Shown piece after piece: positions 33,393 to 35,425 of a stretch of 35,425 nt of DNA; position 1 is the first letter of the stretch, and each line of letters begins with the position of its first letter. Source of the DNA: Dinochytrium kinnereticum (lineage: Eukaryota > Chytridiomycota > Chytridiomycetes > Chytridiales > Chytridiaceae); the NCBI GenBank assembly GCA_027604005.1, contig JADGJT010000233.1, forward strand, positions 1-35,425, written 5' to 3'. A model generated the notes under the pieces. That model did not search any database. It was given only the letters and a program-made list of their open reading frames with translations, and had not been told where the DNA came from. Position numbers and translations under genes: made by a program.

Positions 33393-33923
33393 ACTAATAA
33401 ATGAGTTCGTTATGGGTGGCTCATATTCTTCTGGCTCTTCTCTAGAAAAAAATGGGGAATATTCTTTGAATCACACGTCCCAAACACAAATGTTAGGGCT
33501 TGACAAATATCAAGTGTCTCCTGTATCTTCATTCCCACAACCCCCAAGTCACTAGTAGGGAAATCGGTATATTAGCTCAAATGCATCCTGGATGCACTGC
33601 GCGTTCCTGAGCCCCTGGGAAGAATGCATCCGTGAAGTCTGCTCTGAAAGATGAAAAGTCCCTCTTAGCCTTCACGGGTGCGGGTCCCAGACTTTCTTAG
33701 TTCCATTGCCAGGGGTTTTGTTCACCTCCTTTTAAAAAAAAAGTGAAAGACGCGCTCAAGGTAAGAAAGAAATCTGCTCTAAGATAGTAGGAAGCGAGAA
33801 AGGAGGCACTAAAGATATCGAAAGGCTGAGCAAATGAAAAAAAAACGTTACAAGGTATTCTCATTATAAAGCAAATAAGAGAGCAACCAGCATTCACAGC
33901 AACTCAGCATAAAGAAACCGCAC
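33393..33923. other. Convergent intergenic region with nested inverted repeats
   Basis: No supported exon between the stops of DRC8 and GNL1. AATAAA at 33396-33401 serves DRC8. At 33582-33596 there is a perfect 7-bp palindrome, and at 33611-33716 a nested pair of inverted repeats that could form a structured RNA or simply be 3' UTR. Confidence 0.45.
33612..33715. repeat. Nested inverted repeats (possible RNA stem-loop)
   Basis: CCCCTGG (33612-33618) is complementary to CCAGGGG (33709-33715), and inside it CCGTGAAG (33630-33637) is complementary to CTTCACGG (33670-33677) around a 32-nt loop. The arms are nested, compatible with one two-stem hairpin. No tRNA, 5S or snRNA identity is apparent. 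Confidence 0.5.
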
Positions 33924-35383
33924 TCAATCATCCCCAGTGTCGAGCAGCGCAAAGGCATTTCCCGTTACACCAATCTCCTCATCATCGCACTCATCCTCCT
34001 CCTCCTCCTCATCAACACCCTCCTCGTTTTCCACGTATTTTTGCCTCCCTTCTTTCAATCCACCAACCGCCAAACAGGCTCTTTCCTCCTGCAGCTTTGC
34101 AAAAAAATCTGGCGGCTTGAAAGACATCAGGAGACGTCCATCGTTGGCCATCCTCAACAGCATGTTGGCGGATCTGTAAACGTCTGGCCTGCCCGCGCGG
34201 GATGTTAAGAACCCCTTGGCGATCGCGTAGGCTTTGTAAGAAAAACAGAGAGTTAAAATGAAGAGGTTTTACGGCATTAAAAGATATGACCCAAGGGACT
34301 TACATTCACATATATCCCACGCGGTCCATTTGTAGGTGGCCGGGTTGGCGTCCTCGGGAGGCCGGAGTTTCAAAACCTCCTCTATCGGAACCCGCTCAGC
34401 CAGGTACTGAACGGAGGAATAGGGTTCCTGGACTTGAGCAATCTTGTACATTCCTGATAAAATCTAAAGTGATAATGTGTTTAGGAGAACAGCAACAGAA
34501 AGAAAAAGCAAGCGACGATGAACCTGCAATGGTTTAGGTAAGACGCCGGGGAAAACCAGCCCTGGGCAATCACAGAGCCGAACTCGTTTGTTGATATGAA
34601 TAGTTTGAAAATGCTTGGTGTGGCCAGGGGTTCTTGAGGTTGAGACGACCGTTCGGCCCAATATGCCGTTTATTAAGGATGACTTACCAACGTTTCTGGA
34701 GGTTTGAATAAACGGGTTGGTTTCGGCGGGTTCATTTCTTACAAAAAGATAGAAAAGACTTACGGGTGACCTATCAATCCGATTGTGATGATATCTTTTA
34801 GGCTTGGAGAGGAGGCAATTCCTAGGGAAAAAGTTGAAGATCCAATCAAACACCATAAACATTAACTACCTTCATCACCGTAATGCCCCTCTATATCCTC
34901 AGGAATTCCCACTTGCGCCTCACCACTCCCCTCCTCCTCATCTTCTTCCTCCTCCTCCTCCTCCTCCTCACCCTCCCCACCCCCTCTCCCTCTCCCCCTC
35001 CGCCTCCTCGCACCAGCCCCCATCTCCCTTTCAACCCTCATCTCTTCCTCAACCCTCCTCCGTTCCTCCTCCTCCCACCTCCGCCGCTTCTCCTCCTCCT
35101 CCTCAATCATCCCCTCCCAATCCACCGCCACCCCACCCTTGACGATCTCCACGTCCCGACACGCGCGCAGCACCGTGGCCACACCGACGGATCGTGAAAA
35201 GCGTGGAACCTTTCGAGAAGCTTTTGTTCGCGTTGAGTGGAGGAGGTGGGCTGCGGGGAGGGGCGTTGCGTCTAGGTGCACTTGTTTTGGGTAGATGCTG
35301 AAGGTTGCTGTGTGGAGGGTAGGGAAGCGGTTGTGGAAGTAGGTTGTCCAGGATTTGAGGGTGGGTGTGTCGACTAGGTCTAT
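33924..35383 (-). CDS. GNL1: GNL1-type circularly permuted GTPase, 3' part (5' end beyond window)
   Basis: Five exons are visible (35383-34870, 34821-34764, 34695-34524, 34463-34304, 34231-33924), in phase, 403 aa. The upstream exon lies outside the window: 35383 follows an acceptor (aatcag) and starts IDLVD, the second half of the G4 motif NK-x-D, so an intron splits NKxD. After G4 come FHNRFPTLHTATF, ATVLRACRDVEI, an Arg/Glu-rich low-complexity insert (34900-35130), ITIGLIGHPNVGKSSLINGILG (G1), TPGHTKHFQT (G2), LCDCPGLVFP (G3), then YKIAQVQEPYSSVQYLAERVP, WTAWDICE, RPDVYRSANMLLRMANDGRLLMSFKPPDF and an acidic tail ending FALLDTGDD. The G4-before-G1 order and the tail match GNL1 of the YlqF/YawG family, which is tied to ribosome biogenesis. 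Introns here are 50-72 nt, longer than in the block to the left. Confidence 0.92.
34904..35116 (-). repeat. GAG/GAA-rich low-complexity coding tract inside GNL1
   Basis: On the plus strand this is a run of CTC/CCT triplets. On the minus strand it encodes long Glu runs with Arg (EEEEEEEEEDEEEG, RRRRGRGRGGG). The plus-strand poly-Pro open frames here are shadows. Confidence 0.8.
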
Positions 35384-35425
35384 CTGATTTTTTTGTTTTT
35401 TTTTTTTTGAGTTGGTTTTTGAGGG

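Noticed and set aside
33560..33600. Possible tRNA (A-box-like TAGCTCAAATG)
   Set aside because: No matching B box, acceptor stem or anticodon arm could be formed.
34804..35197. Plus-strand poly-Pro/Leu open frames
   Set aside because: They are the complement of the Glu/Arg-rich insert of GNL1, whose exons on the minus strand are in phase and match the family.

Overview
This is a eukaryotic nuclear window. Nearly every gene is interrupted by short spliceosomal introns (GT..AG, with CTAAC/CTAAT-like branch sites near the acceptor), and there are no bacterial features, tRNAs, rRNAs, CRISPR arrays or transposases that I could see. A Pho80/PCL-type cyclin points to fungi. IFT140 (an IFT-A subunit) and a DRC8/EFCAB2-type EF-hand protein (axonemal dynein regulatory complex) mean the organism builds a motile flagellum. 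The best fit is a zoosporic, early-diverging fungus (chytrid-like, blastocladiomycete, Olpidium- or Rozella-like, or a close relative). I cannot place it further. Gene models are mine: I spliced exons by reading-frame phase, donor/acceptor sequence and recalled family similarity. Totals divisible by three are given where I checked every junction.

Layout. 1-555: T-rich low complexity, no gene. 556-3021 (-): unrecognised 717-aa protein with a C-terminal MYND-like zinc finger. 3812-4395 (-): N4BP2-like P-loop kinase, head-to-head with 4459-6351 (+): p50RhoGAP-like CRAL-TRIO/RhoGAP protein. 6539-8657 (+): possible RanBP1/PH-like domain protein. 8658-9756: promoter-like stretch with microsatellites. 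9757-10881 (+): PCL-type cyclin. 11074-13068 (+): ERCC8/CSA-like WD40 protein. 13161-15013 (+): PP2C phosphatase. 15486-17833 (+): long Ser-rich disordered protein. 17912-20001 (-): two-module glyoxalase/VOC protein. 20082-21002 (+): putative membrane protein.

At about 21.0 kb the sequence visibly becomes AT-richer and introns shrink to mostly 33-45 nt. This middle block holds a decayed fragment of IFT140 (21141-21454), a Rix1/PELP1-like gene (21664-23826, -) head-to-head with ALG11 (23865-25708, +), full IFT140 (26295-31465, -), a PWWP + LEDGF-IBD-like gene (31507-32642, -), and DRC8/EFCAB2 (32719-33392, +). From about 33.6 kb the sequence is GC-richer again and holds the 3' part of a GNL1-type circularly permuted GTPase (33924-35383, -), whose 5' end lies outside the window.

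Functionally the window mixes housekeeping genes (N-glycosylation, transcription-coupled repair, ribosome assembly, Rho signalling) with a flagellar cluster in which DRC8, the PWWP reader and IFT140 are separated by only 76 and 41 bp. The most interesting signals are the IFT140 relic that, with the intact gene, brackets RIX1-ALG11 in direct orientation; the composition and intron-length island; an apparent GT-TG intron in DRC8; and the LEDGF-like architecture sitting between two flagellar genes.
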